64,000 nt of DNA. It comes from an uncultured Paracoccaceae bacterium. Its GTDB lineage: Bacteria; Pseudomonadota; Alphaproteobacteria; Rhodobacterales; Rhodobacteraceae. The stretch's first letter is position 1; each line of letters begins with the position of its first letter. The stretch is from contig CANLVD010000002.1 of assembly GCA_947494445.1 (NCBI GenBank), positions 62,001 through 126,000 on the forward strand, given 5' to 3'. The position numbers were made by a program, and so were the translations under genes. Below the pieces are notes generated by a model. It saw nothing but the letters and a program-made list of their open reading frames with translations, searched no databases and had not been told where the DNA came from. Shown in pieces: positions 55,584-63,657 of the stretch.

Positions 55584-56109
55584 TCGCATCAGCTTCGGAC
55601 AGGCCATCGTCTCGGCCTGTCGCAAATGGCGTGTCCCTGCGGGGCGCGCCAGCCGGGCGGAATACTGGTGGTTCGCGCTGTTCCAGATTTTGGTGGCATT
55701 CTCGGCTGTGATGATCGGCGGGCTCATTGCCGGGGCCATCGGGTTTGAGAACGTCTTTGAAGGGTTCAGCACCAATATTTTCAACCCGGTGGTTCTGCTG
55801 GGACTGGCTGTCGTGGCGCTGGTCTACCTCTGGTTCTATGTGGCCTATGTCAGCGTCAGCGCGCGACGACTGCATGATCTGGGGCTGAGTGCCAAACCGC
55901 TTGTGATCGTCGTCGTGCTGGACGGATTTGATCTGGTCTACAGCGTCAGTCCCGAAATCCTCGGGCAATTGGGTGAGATCCTGTCATGGACAGCGATTGG
56001 CGCGACTTTCATTGTCATGGTGCTCGCGCTCAGGCGCGGCAATCAGGGGCCCAACCGCTTTGGCCCGGATCCTTTCGCACCCGAGGACACGGCTGCGGTT
56101 TTCGATTGA
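55576..56109 (+). CDS. DUF805 membrane protein (copy 2)
   Basis: 177 aa starting at TTG, overlapping copy 1 by eight bases. GRASRAEYWWFALFQILVAF, SARRLHDLGLSAKP and QGPNRFGPDPF retain the family pattern, but the central HDR is HDL and the RSEYWW-type motif is RAEYWW. The overlap implies coupled translation with copy 1. Divergent enough to be a distinct paralogue. Confidence 0.85.
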   Translation: MPDRISFGQAIVSACRKWRVPAGRASRAEYWWFALFQILVAFSAVMIGGLIAGAIGFENVFEGFSTNIFNPVVLLGLAVVALVYLWFYVAYVSVSARRLHDLGLSAKPLVIVVVLDGFDLVYSVSPEILGQLGEILSWTAIGATFIVMVLALRRGNQGPNRFGPDPFAPEDTAAVFD

Positions 56110-56120
56110 CACAGCATTCA

Positions 56121-56160
56121 AATTTCCGTAATTTCTGTCTAGACTGAAATTACGGAAATT
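56121..56160. promoter_or_regulatory. 40-bp near-perfect palindrome (likely GbsR-type operator)
   Basis: AATTTCCGTAATTTC (56,121-56,135) and GAAATTACGGAAATT (56,146-56,160) are perfect 15-bp inverted repeats, and the 10-base centre holds GTCTAGAC, so nearly all 40 bases are symmetric. It ends six bases before the ATG of the GbsR-like gene. Its length and position suggest an autoregulatory operator bound by a dimer or two dimers. Confidence 0.75.
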
Positions 56161-56166
56161 AAACCG

Positions 56167-56691
56167 ATGCATCTGACCGAATCCATGCAAGCCTTCATCC
56201 TACACTGGGGTGAGATGGGCACGAAATGGGGGATGAACCGCTCGGTCGCCCAGATCCACGCGCTTCTGCATCTGAGCAATGAGCCGCTGCCTGCGGAAGA
56301 CATTGCCGATCTGCTGGGGATTGCACGCTCCAACGTCTCGACCGGGATCAAGGAATTGCAGCTTTGGGGACTGGTCAAGGTCAGCCGCAAACTGGGCGAC
56401 CGGCGCGATCATTTCATTGCCCTGCGCGATGTGTTCGACATGGCGCAACAGGTGGTCGAAGGCCGCCGCCAGCGGGAGTTTCTGCCCACCATCACGGCCG
56501 TCGAGGAAGCGCTGGACGGCGCACGCTCCGACGGCACCAGTCCCGAGATACAGGAGCGGATGAAAGCCACGCTCGACATGGTTCAGTCCTTTGACAAATG
56601 GTATGTCGAAGTCCGCCGCCTGCCCCGCACAGCCCAGTTGAGCCTGCTGAAACTCGGCGCACAGATCGCCAAGCTGCTGCCAAAACGCTAG
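56167..56691 (+). CDS. GbsR/MarR-type transcriptional regulator
   Basis: 174 aa. WGEMGTKWGMNRSVAQIHAL then PLPAEDIADLLGIARSNVST and GLVKVSRKLGDRRDHFIA match the GbsR branch of MarR-like winged helices. The C-terminal 80 residues are helical. Directly downstream of a 40-bp palindrome that probably is its own operator. Its targets may include the neighbouring DUF805 and membrane-protein genes (inference). Confidence 0.9.
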   Translation: MHLTESMQAFILHWGEMGTKWGMNRSVAQIHALLHLSNEPLPAEDIADLLGIARSNVSTGIKELQLWGLVKVSRKLGDRRDHFIALRDVFDMAQQVVEGRRQREFLPTITAVEEALDGARSDGTSPEIQERMKATLDMVQSFDKWYVEVRRLPRTAQLSLLKLGAQIAKLLPKR

Positions 56692-56747
56692 TCGACCCCT
56701 GCCATATCGGACGCTTTTGAAACCCGGTCACAGGATCGAGGAGAGTG

Positions 56748-57173
56748 ATGATGACACCGCGTTACAAAGTTCAGAAGGGCCCGTTTTTCACAGCCCTGAT
56801 CATGACACCCCTGATCTGGGCGCTGATCGGTGCGCCGCTGTTGCTCGTGCCGACCGTGGGCGCTGTCATCGGTGCGCCCTTCTATCTGCTGATTGGCGGG
56901 CCGGTGTTCTGGTGGCATCTGAAACGGCATCTGCCCACACCGCAGGGCCTGATGGCGGCGGGTTTTCGCGCCAATCTGGCAAGCCCGCTGGCATACGCGG
57001 GGTTCCTCATCCTGACCGGCGGTCCGCTGGCAAGCCTGTTTGCCCCTGCGATGATCCTGATGTTCGCGCTTGCCTGCATTCATGCATCTGTCTGGGGGCT
57101 GACCTTCGGCTGGCTTTATCGCAAATGGGCGCTGATCGAAGAGGTTGATCTGGACACGGAAGTCTTCGCCTGA
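56748..57173 (+). CDS. Membrane protein of unknown function
   Basis: 141 aa. Start among GTG 56,745, ATG 56,748 and ATG 56,751, all behind GAGGAGAG. Four hydrophobic segments, the first three rich in Pro and Gly. No family recognised. It follows the GbsR gene by 56 bases on the same strand and may be in its operon. Confidence 0.72.
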   Translation: MMTPRYKVQKGPFFTALIMTPLIWALIGAPLLLVPTVGAVIGAPFYLLIGGPVFWWHLKRHLPTPQGLMAAGFRANLASPLAYAGFLILTGGPLASLFAPAMILMFALACIHASVWGLTFGWLYRKWALIEEVDLDTEVFA

Positions 57174-57273
57174 ACGCCATCCCGGCCTGCCCGATTGACA
57201 AACAATTGTCATAAAGTGACCCTATCCAAAAGGTGAGGGCACAGCGCAAGGCAAACTCCGGGAGATTGCGATC

Positions 57274-57696
57274 ATGACATTTGTTGACAGCATCAAGACC
57301 TGCACATCGAAATGGGTCACCTTCTCGGGCCGGGCCAGCCGGTCGGAATTCTGGTGGTTCAACCTGTTCGTCGTGATCGTCCAGATTGTCTGGCAGGCCA
57401 TTTTCGGCGGGGCGATCGGGACCATCGCAGAAGGTGGAGGCAGCAGCATCGTTATGGGCGTGCTCGGACTTGTGTTCCTGCTGGTCTACATCTATCTGGC
57501 CATCGCAGCGATTTCAGCCACCGTGCGGCGGCTGCATGACCGGGACAAGACCGGCTGGTGGTACTGGCTGTTTCTGGTGCCAATCGTGGGTGCGATCATT
57601 CTGATCGTCTGGTTCTGCATGCGTGGTACCCAGGGCCCGAACCGCTACGGACCCGACCCGCTGGGCGGATCAGTGTCCGAGGACGTGTTCGAGTGA
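57274..57696 (+). CDS. DUF805 membrane protein (copy 3)
   Basis: 140 aa. TFSGRASRSEFWWFNLFVVI, ATVRRLHDRDKTGWWYWLFL and GPNRYGPDPLG are canonical. Closest in pattern to copy 1. Separate from copies 1 and 2 by the regulator and one membrane-protein gene, with its own RBS (GGGAG). Confidence 0.92.
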   Translation: MTFVDSIKTCTSKWVTFSGRASRSEFWWFNLFVVIVQIVWQAIFGGAIGTIAEGGGSSIVMGVLGLVFLLVYIYLAIAAISATVRRLHDRDKTGWWYWLFLVPIVGAIILIVWFCMRGTQGPNRYGPDPLGGSVSEDVFE

Positions 57697-57709
57697 CGCC
57701 TAAGGCGCC

Positions 57710-59080
57710 TCAGTAGGAATACTCCGCATAGATCCGGTTCAGATCGCCGTTCCATTCGCCGTGGTACAGCGCCAGCATCTCTTCGGCTGAGGTCTCGCCA
57801 CGTTCGGCGATGTCCTGAACCGCGTTGAGGAAATGGGTCTCGTCAGGGATCATGCCGCCAGCACCGGGGCGCGCCCGGGCTGCCAGCCCGGCGCGCGAGA
57901 TGTCGAGAACCTGCAATGCAACTTCCTGCAGGCTGCGCCCGTCCACCTGCGCCTTCAGGCCGTGAACTGAGGCATCGATGCGCAACTGGTCGCGCATCTC
58001 GGCGCTCCAGCCCTTGCAAAGGTCCCATGCGGCATCGAGTGCGGATTGGTCATACATCAGACCGACCCAGAACGCCGGCAGCGCGCAGATCCGCCGCCAC
58101 GGACCGCCATCGGCCCCGCGCATTTCCATGAATTTCTTGATCCGCGCCTCGGGGAAGATCGTGGTCAGGTGGTCGGCCCAGTCTGACAGCGTTGGCTTCT
58201 CGCCGGGCATGGCGGGCAACTCCCCTTTCAGGAAATCGCGGAATGACTGGCCGAGCGCATCGATGTATCTGCCGTCGCGGTAGACGAAATACATCGGCAC
58301 ATCGAGGGCGTAGTCGACATAGCGCTGAAAGCCCATGCCATCCTCGAACACAAACGGCAGCATGCCGGTGCGGTCGGCATCAAGATCGCGCCAGATGCGC
58401 GAGCGCCAACTGACATGTCCATTGGGTTTGCCGTCAAAAAACGGAGAGTTGGCAAAGAGCGCCGTCGCAACCGGTTGCAGGGCAAGGGCCACGCGGAATT
58501 TCTGGACCATATCGGCCTCAGACCCGAAATCGAGGTTCACCTGAACCGTGCAGGTCCGGTACATCATCTGGGTGCCATGGGTGCCGACGCGGCCCATGTA
58601 ATCGGTCATCAGCCGGTAGCGGCCCTTGGGCATCATCGGCATCTGTTCATGGGACCAGTCGGGCGATGCGCCCAGCCCGATGAAGCCCGCGCCGATCTCA
58701 TCGGCGATCTCCTTGACCTGGGCGAGGTGGACATTGACCTCGTCACAGGTGCCGTGGATCGTCTCGAGCGGTGCGCCGGAGAGTTCCAGTTGCCCTCCCG
58801 GCTCAAGGCTGACATTAGCCCCGTCCTTGGTCAGGCCGATGATGTTGCCGGCTTCCTGAACCTCGTCCCAGCCAAAGCGGTCGCGCAGACCTTCGAGCAT
58901 GGCGCGGATCGAACAGGGACCATCATAGGGGAGCGGTTGCAATTTGGCGTAGCAATAGCCGAACTTCTCATGCTCGGTGCCGATGCGGAAATCCGCTTCC
59001 GGTTTGCAGCCATCTTCCAGATAGCCTGCGAGTTGCGAGAAATCCTCGATGGGCCCGCCACCGGATTGGGGAATGGACAT
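57710..59080 (-). CDS. gshA: Glutamate-cysteine ligase (plant/alphaproteobacterial type)
   Basis: 456 aa from the ATG at 59,080. FRIGTEHEKFGY, ANVSLEPGGQLELSGAP and GTHGTQMMYRTCTVQVNLDF are characteristic of the Arabidopsis/Agrobacterium-type GCL rather than the E. coli form. First step of glutathione synthesis. Two Cys of the plant redox switch (near DGCKPEADF and the C-terminal part) are not both conserved as far as I can see. It lies at the end of a minus-strand run (cupin, unknown, unknown, gshA). Confidence 0.95.
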   Translation of the reverse strand: MSIPQSGGGPIEDFSQLAGYLEDGCKPEADFRIGTEHEKFGYCYAKLQPLPYDGPCSIRAMLEGLRDRFGWDEVQEAGNIIGLTKDGANVSLEPGGQLELSGAPLETIHGTCDEVNVHLAQVKEIADEIGAGFIGLGASPDWSHEQMPMMPKGRYRLMTDYMGRVGTHGTQMMYRTCTVQVNLDFGSEADMVQKFRVALALQPVATALFANSPFFDGKPNGHVSWRSRIWRDLDADRTGMLPFVFEDGMGFQRYVDYALDVPMYFVYRDGRYIDALGQSFRDFLKGELPAMPGEKPTLSDWADHLTTIFPEARIKKFMEMRGADGGPWRRICALPAFWVGLMYDQSALDAAWDLCKGWSAEMRDQLRIDASVHGLKAQVDGRSLQEVALQVLDISRAGLAARARPGAGGMIPDETHFLNAVQDIAERGETSAEEMLALYHGEWNGDLNRIYAEYSY

Positions 59081-59217
59081 GTGCTTGAGGCCCTCTGTTG
59101 GCAAATCACTGGGAAAAACACCTAGCGAGCCAGCGGCGCGGTGACAATAGCGACAAGAGGCTTGAGCAGGCCGGGGTGAACCGGCGGGACATCACGATCT
59201 GGTCAGGTGAGCCCCGG

Positions 59218-59751
59218 TCAGTTCAGGAGATGCACCGTTCCCGTCTCGGACTTGGCCCAGATCAGGCGGCGGCGGGACTGAGGGCCTTCGAGCGCTTTCA
59301 ACGTGGCGGGCATGTCGAACCCCGGCAGGCTGGCGAAGACATCGAACAGCGCCTGAGTGCCCGAGGCCGTGGTCGGGATCGCGACGGCCTCGCCGCCTTC
59401 CTGGGTCAGCCACCATGTCCGGCCGTGATCCAGAAGGTCGATGCCGCTGAGCAGGTTGAGGGCGACAAAGCCGCCCCCGTCAGGGCCGAAATAGGAGATC
59501 CGCCCCTCGTCGATCTGCACCACCCCCGGCCCCCCGCGGCCCCGGCGAAACCGGGCGCGCTGGCGGAAGGTCACGATTGCCAATCCCGCCAGCAGCAGGA
59601 GCAGAATGCCCACGCCCTGCCCGACTGGCGTGATCGCAACCAGAAGACGCCAGAGGCCGAGTGACGCGAGTGCTGCCACGAGCACCGCTTCCCATGTGGC
59701 GGAAAACCAGCGGCTGAGGCCGTGGGCAATCTCGGGACGGATCAGGCTCAT
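59218..59751 (-). CDS. Membrane protein of unknown function
   Basis: 177 aa from the ATG at 59,751, overlapping the previous gene stop (ATGA). Two membrane segments (AVLVAALASLGLWRLLVAI and GVGILLLLLAGLAIVTF) are followed by a beta-rich soluble part beginning VVQIDEGRISYFGPDGGGF. This type of protein is seen next to similar operons in Rhodobacterales (recollection only). Function unknown. Confidence 0.75.
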   Translation of the reverse strand: MSLIRPEIAHGLSRWFSATWEAVLVAALASLGLWRLLVAITPVGQGVGILLLLLAGLAIVTFRQRARFRRGRGGPGVVQIDEGRISYFGPDGGGFVALNLLSGIDLLDHGRTWWLTQEGGEAVAIPTTASGTQALFDVFASLPGFDMPATLKALEGPQSRRRLIWAKSETGTVHLLN

Positions 59752-60374
59752 CACAGGGCAGGCTCCCATGGCAGGGTTTCGGGACGATCATCATAGGGCG
59801 CGCGGATCGGCTCGAACGCCATGTCGGTGAAGTCGCGCAACAGGATGCGCTTCTGATCGCGCAGGCGGAAAAGCTGCGCGCCTTCAACCATCCAGTCTTT
59901 GCCCTGACGCAGACTGTCGGGGCTGCGCTGGCGCCAGGGTTTTGCATCCGGTCCGGGGATGAAGCGCTTGAGGGGTCCAGCCTTGCCGATGATATCAGCC
60001 GTGTCCGGGCCGGTGTTGACCACATATTTGCGGTCTTCGAGGAAGTATCCCCCGCCACCCCATGTGTCACCTTGGGGGAAAAGCGCAAGTGCTGTGAAAT
60101 AGGGGGGTTTCGATATGGCAGTCCATGAGCCCTCGGCCTCCCGCTGCCAGCGGCCATCAAGGGCGAAATAGAGGAAATGCGCACCATCGGGCGAGAGGTC
60201 GCAACGTTCCTCGTAAACCCGCGCTTTCAGCCATTGACCGTCTTCAAAACGGTCGCTGTCCCTGTCCCACAGGATCATCCGGTAGAGCTTTGACGGTCCC
60301 TTGCGCAGGATCACGGCGCGCGAACTGTTGCGCGCGGTGAAAACCGAAAGCGATATGGTTGGCTCGGTCGTCAT
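59751..60374 (-). CDS. Conserved-type protein of unknown function
   Basis: 207 aa, soluble. Beta-rich with repeated aromatic motifs (KLYRMILWDRDSDRFEDGQW, LSPDGAHFLYFAL, GDTWGGGGYFLEDRKYV), like a propeller-type or WD-like fragment. Overlaps both neighbours by four bases. No enzyme motif. Confidence 0.75.
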   Translation of the reverse strand: MTTEPTISLSVFTARNSSRAVILRKGPSKLYRMILWDRDSDRFEDGQWLKARVYEERCDLSPDGAHFLYFALDGRWQREAEGSWTAISKPPYFTALALFPQGDTWGGGGYFLEDRKYVVNTGPDTADIIGKAGPLKRFIPGPDAKPWRQRSPDSLRQGKDWMVEGAQLFRLRDQKRILLRDFTDMAFEPIRAPYDDRPETLPWEPAL

Positions 60375-60727
60375 ATGCGCGGCTTGACCACGGCTGTCGC
60401 GGGATCACCGGTGTTGGGCGTGCCGCCCGGTTCGATCAGCATCAGATGGCATTCCTCATCTGCTACGGGACGGTGCTCAACCCCCTTGGGCACGACAAAC
60501 AACTGTCCGGGTCCCAATGTGACATCGCCCTCTCGCATCTCAATCCGCATTGACCCTTTGAGCACGAGAAAGAAATCATCCGTATCGGCATGAGAGTGCC
60601 AGACAAACTCGCCCTTCACCTTGACCACCATCACCTCATGCCCGTTGAAATCGGCGATGACATGGGGTGTCCAGTGGGCGTCGAACTGGTCAAGCTTCTG
60701 GGTCAAATCAATGGCGTTTGCGGTCAT
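60371..60727 (-). CDS. Cupin-domain protein
   Basis: 118 aa from the ATG at 60,727. WHSHADTDDFFLVLKGSMRI is the cupin motif 1 (HxHx...E-type, here with the Glu replaced by an Asp-rich turn) and LFVVPKGVEHRP is motif 2 with its His. Single small cupin of unknown substrate; first gene of the operon that ends in gshA. Confidence 0.9.
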   Translation of the reverse strand: MTANAIDLTQKLDQFDAHWTPHVIADFNGHEVMVVKVKGEFVWHSHADTDDFFLVLKGSMRIEMREGDVTLGPGQLFVVPKGVEHRPVADEECHLMLIEPGGTPNTGDPATAVVKPRI

Positions 60728-60793
60728 GGGTCCCGGTCCTTCCGTAAAAGACATGTAGGGTCTGCGCGGGATTGCCGCTAGACTAGGCGCACC

Positions 60794-61849
60794 ATGTCTG
60801 TCGCAGAGACCCGTACAAATCAAGTCCGCGCACCTGCGCGCCCGGTGGCAGCCACCCGGCAGCCGTCAGGGGCGGAACGGGCTGTGGCCGATGCGGCCAG
60901 CCGTCTTGCCGAACTCAGCAACGCGGCCCCAGCGGTGCAGCGGCACATCACCTTGCAGGCCCAGGCCGATGCCAGCCCGACGGCCCAACGCGCCGTGATC
61001 CAGCGCGAGGGGTGGGAGTTGTGGGAAATTGCAAAGGCGCTGGCCATCCCGATGGCGCTGGTGCTGGGCTATGTGGCGATCTACGGACGCTCGGCCCTGC
61101 AGTCCCTTTTTGCAGCGGATCAGGGGGCTGCGCGTACCGCTATTCTGGAAAGCGATACTGAGGAGGAAGAAGAGGAAGGCACCGAGGACGAGGAAGAAAC
61201 CGAAGCCGAAGAGGAGGTTGTTGAAAAGACCACATCGGCCAAGAACCAGAAGCGCAACCGCAAGAAACGCGAGCGACTGAAACGCAAGAAGGCCCGCGAG
61301 CGGTTGGCGGCGGTTGAGGAGGATGAGGTTCCGGTTGAGGATGTAGAAGAGGTCGGGGACGTTGCCTGGGAAGTCGAGGAAGACGAGGACAGCGGCGAAT
61401 GGACCGAGGTTATCAGCGCGGACGAACGGCGTCTGCGCAGCCAGCAGGCGCTTGATCTGCCTGCCATGGTGCTGGAGATCGACGGATATGGCGGATCTGC
61501 GTCGGACCTGTCAGGGGGACAGCAGGAACGGATCAACCAGTATGTCAACGGCATGGGTGCACAGGGGCATCTTGTGGTTCAGGCGATTTCAGACACCTAC
61601 CGGACGGTGCAGGACCGGCAGCGCAACCAGTTCTCGATCTCGATCCCGTTTCAGGGGCTGGCCAATTTCGAGATCCACGCCCATTGCGTGATCGGCACCG
61701 GCGAGATCGCCCAGGGTGTGAACGCGGTGCATTACAAACACCGCAATGATCGTTACGAGACCGGCGTCTCGGTGCAATTGACGATGGGTCAGGTGCGGCG
61801 GTTGCTGCCCGATGCGGCAACGCGCCAGCAATCCTATCTGGCGATGTAG
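60794..61849 (+). CDS. Charged single-membrane-segment protein with eCIS/DUF4157-like N-terminal segment
   Basis: 351 aa. Residues 1-75 are Ala-rich and contain repeated QR-ending units (APAVQR, ASPTAQR, AVIQR) with LQAQADASP, similar in style to the leaders of DUF4157-type proteins linked to contractile injection systems. A hydrophobic segment is at about 77-100. Residues about 120-205 alternate strongly acidic and strongly basic blocks (SDTEEEEEEGTEDEEE, then RNRKKRERLKRKK). The C-terminal 130 residues form a compact domain (AMVLEIDGYGGS, FSISIPFQG, FEIHAHCVIG) unknown to me. Divergent from the cupin operon. Confidence 0.78.
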   Translation: MSVAETRTNQVRAPARPVAATRQPSGAERAVADAASRLAELSNAAPAVQRHITLQAQADASPTAQRAVIQREGWELWEIAKALAIPMALVLGYVAIYGRSALQSLFAADQGAARTAILESDTEEEEEEGTEDEEETEAEEEVVEKTTSAKNQKRNRKKRERLKRKKARERLAAVEEDEVPVEDVEEVGDVAWEVEEDEDSGEWTEVISADERRLRSQQALDLPAMVLEIDGYGGSASDLSGGQQERINQYVNGMGAQGHLVVQAISDTYRTVQDRQRNQFSISIPFQGLANFEIHAHCVIGTGEIAQGVNAVHYKHRNDRYETGVSVQLTMGQVRRLLPDAATRQQSYLAM

Positions 61850-61858
61850 GCCCGAAGA

Positions 61859-62593
61859 CTAGCCCCAGTCGCCCAGATGCATCTGCCAGGCGGCCATGGC
61901 GGCCACGGCGGCCGTATCAGCCCGCAGGATGCGCGGTCCAAGCGTGACAGGGGTGCATTGGGGCAAAGCATGCAGCAACAAAGCCTCATCCGAGGAAAAC
62001 CCGCCTTCGGGACCGATGAGGATCGCCCACTTGCCTTTGGATTGTGTGCTCAGCGCCTCGGCCACCGGCAGGGCTGTCTGACGCTCGTCACAGAACATCA
62101 GATGCCGGTCTTCCGGCCAGTCAGACAGCAACCGGTCGAGTTTCCGGACCTCCGCCACCTCGGGCACGAAGGTGCCGCCACATTGCTCGGCAGCCTCGAT
62201 GGCATGGGTTTGCAGACGGTCAATGCGCAGCCGCTCCGCGTTGGTGAAACGGGTCATCACCGGCAGGATGCGCGCGGCCCCCATCTCGGCGGCCTTCTCG
62301 ACGATGAAATCCGTGCGGGCCTTCTTGATCGGGGCAAAGATCAGCCACAGATCGGGTGGAAGCACAAGCGGTGCGGTTTGCGCCCGGCACACGGCCAGCA
62401 CATTGCGTTTGGATGCTTTCAGGATTTCTGCCGCGAATTCCCCGTCCCGGCCGTTGAAGACCGCGATCACATCGCCCACGCCCTTGCGCATGACGTTGAC
62501 GAGGTAATTGGCCTGCGCGCTCAGCTCCAGCGCGGCATCTGGCCCCAGGTCTGCGTCAACAAAGAGCCTGATTTTTGGTCTGATCTCTGGCAT
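61859..62593 (-). CDS. rsmE: 16S rRNA (uracil-1498-N3)-methyltransferase
   Basis: 244 aa from the ATG at 62,593 (GGGAGGAG directly upstream). SPOUT trefoil-knot methyltransferase with IFAPIKKARTDFIVEKAAEM and ILIGPEGGFSSDEALLL. Methylates U1498 of 16S rRNA. Starts only 10 bases from the divergent ubiA start. Confidence 0.95.
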   Translation of the reverse strand: MPEIRPKIRLFVDADLGPDAALELSAQANYLVNVMRKGVGDVIAVFNGRDGEFAAEILKASKRNVLAVCRAQTAPLVLPPDLWLIFAPIKKARTDFIVEKAAEMGAARILPVMTRFTNAERLRIDRLQTHAIEAAEQCGGTFVPEVAEVRKLDRLLSDWPEDRHLMFCDERQTALPVAEALSTQSKGKWAILIGPEGGFSSDEALLLHALPQCTPVTLGPRILRADTAAVAAMAAWQMHLGDWG

Positions 62594-62603
62594 AACTCCT
62601 CCC

Positions 62604-63587
62604 ATGAGCACCGAGATGTCGCATGATCTGCCCCCCGATGGAAGAGTGGCCGATGCCACCGATCTGAACTGGGTGGACCGGTTCGCCCCGAAGGTGACCC
62701 GGCCCTATCTGCGCCTGTCGCGCGCGGACCGTCCTGCGGGCACATGGCTGTTGCTGATCCCTTGCTGGTGGGGGCTGGCGCTGGCTGTCCTCAATCAGGG
62801 CGGAACGCCGGGTCTGGGTGAGCTGTGGATCGCGCTGGGCTGCGGGCTGGGTGCGTTTCTGATGCGCGGTGCCGGGTGCACGTGGAATGATCTGGCGGAT
62901 CACGACATTGATGCAGGTGTTGCCCGGACCCGGTCGCGGCCTTTGCCATCGGGTCAGGCAACGCGCGCTCAGGCCAAGATCTGGCTGGTGGTGCAGGCGC
63001 TTCTGGCGCTTGGAATTCTGCTGAGTTTCAATCCGGTGGCCATCGCCCTTGGCGTGCTGGCGCTGCTGCCGGTGGCGGTCTATCCCTTCGCCAAGCGGTT
63101 CACTTGGTGGCCGCAGGTGTTTCTGGGCCTTGCCTTCAACTGGGGCGCGCTTCTTGCCTGGGCCGCAGTGACGGGTTCGATCTCGCTCGCGCCTGTGCTT
63201 CTCTATCTCGGCGGCATCGCATGGACGCTTTTCTATGATACGATCTATGCCCATCAGGACAAGGAGGACGACGCGCTGATCGGGGTCAAGTCGACCGCGC
63301 GTCTGTTCGGCGCAGCCACGGGAAAATGGCTGTTCGTGTTTCTGGTCCTGTCGGTTTTGCTGATCGCATCGGCGGTGATCCGCGCAGTCCTGCCCGTGGG
63401 CCCGATCCCGCTTTTGCTGGCTTTGGCAGGCGCTTGGGGCTTTGGCTGGCATCTGGCCTGGCAAATGCGGCGTCTGGACATTGATAACCCAGATATGTGC
63501 ATGCGCATTTTCCGTTCCAACCGGGATGCGGGGCTGATTGTCGTGCTCGCGTTTTGTGTCGCAATGTTACCGCAGGTGTTGTCTTGA
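62604..63587 (+). CDS. ubiA: 4-hydroxybenzoate polyprenyltransferase
   Basis: 327 aa from the ATG at 62,604; the longer frame upstream lies inside rsmE. About eight membrane segments. Two Asp-rich prenyl-diphosphate sites: NDLADHDIDAGVARTRSRPL and YAHQDKEDD. Transfers the polyprenyl chain in ubiquinone synthesis. No RBS is seen before the ATG, so another start at 62,616 is possible. Confidence 0.94.
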   Translation: MSTEMSHDLPPDGRVADATDLNWVDRFAPKVTRPYLRLSRADRPAGTWLLLIPCWWGLALAVLNQGGTPGLGELWIALGCGLGAFLMRGAGCTWNDLADHDIDAGVARTRSRPLPSGQATRAQAKIWLVVQALLALGILLSFNPVAIALGVLALLPVAVYPFAKRFTWWPQVFLGLAFNWGALLAWAAVTGSISLAPVLLYLGGIAWTLFYDTIYAHQDKEDDALIGVKSTARLFGAATGKWLFVFLVLSVLLIASAVIRAVLPVGPIPLLLALAGAWGFGWHLAWQMRRLDIDNPDMCMRIFRSNRDAGLIVVLAFCVAMLPQVLS

Positions 63588-63657
63588 ACCCTGCCGGGGT
63601 TTGCGCGTAGTGTCCGCCAACCTGACGGCCTCGTCGTCGTGACCGGACCATGAACAG

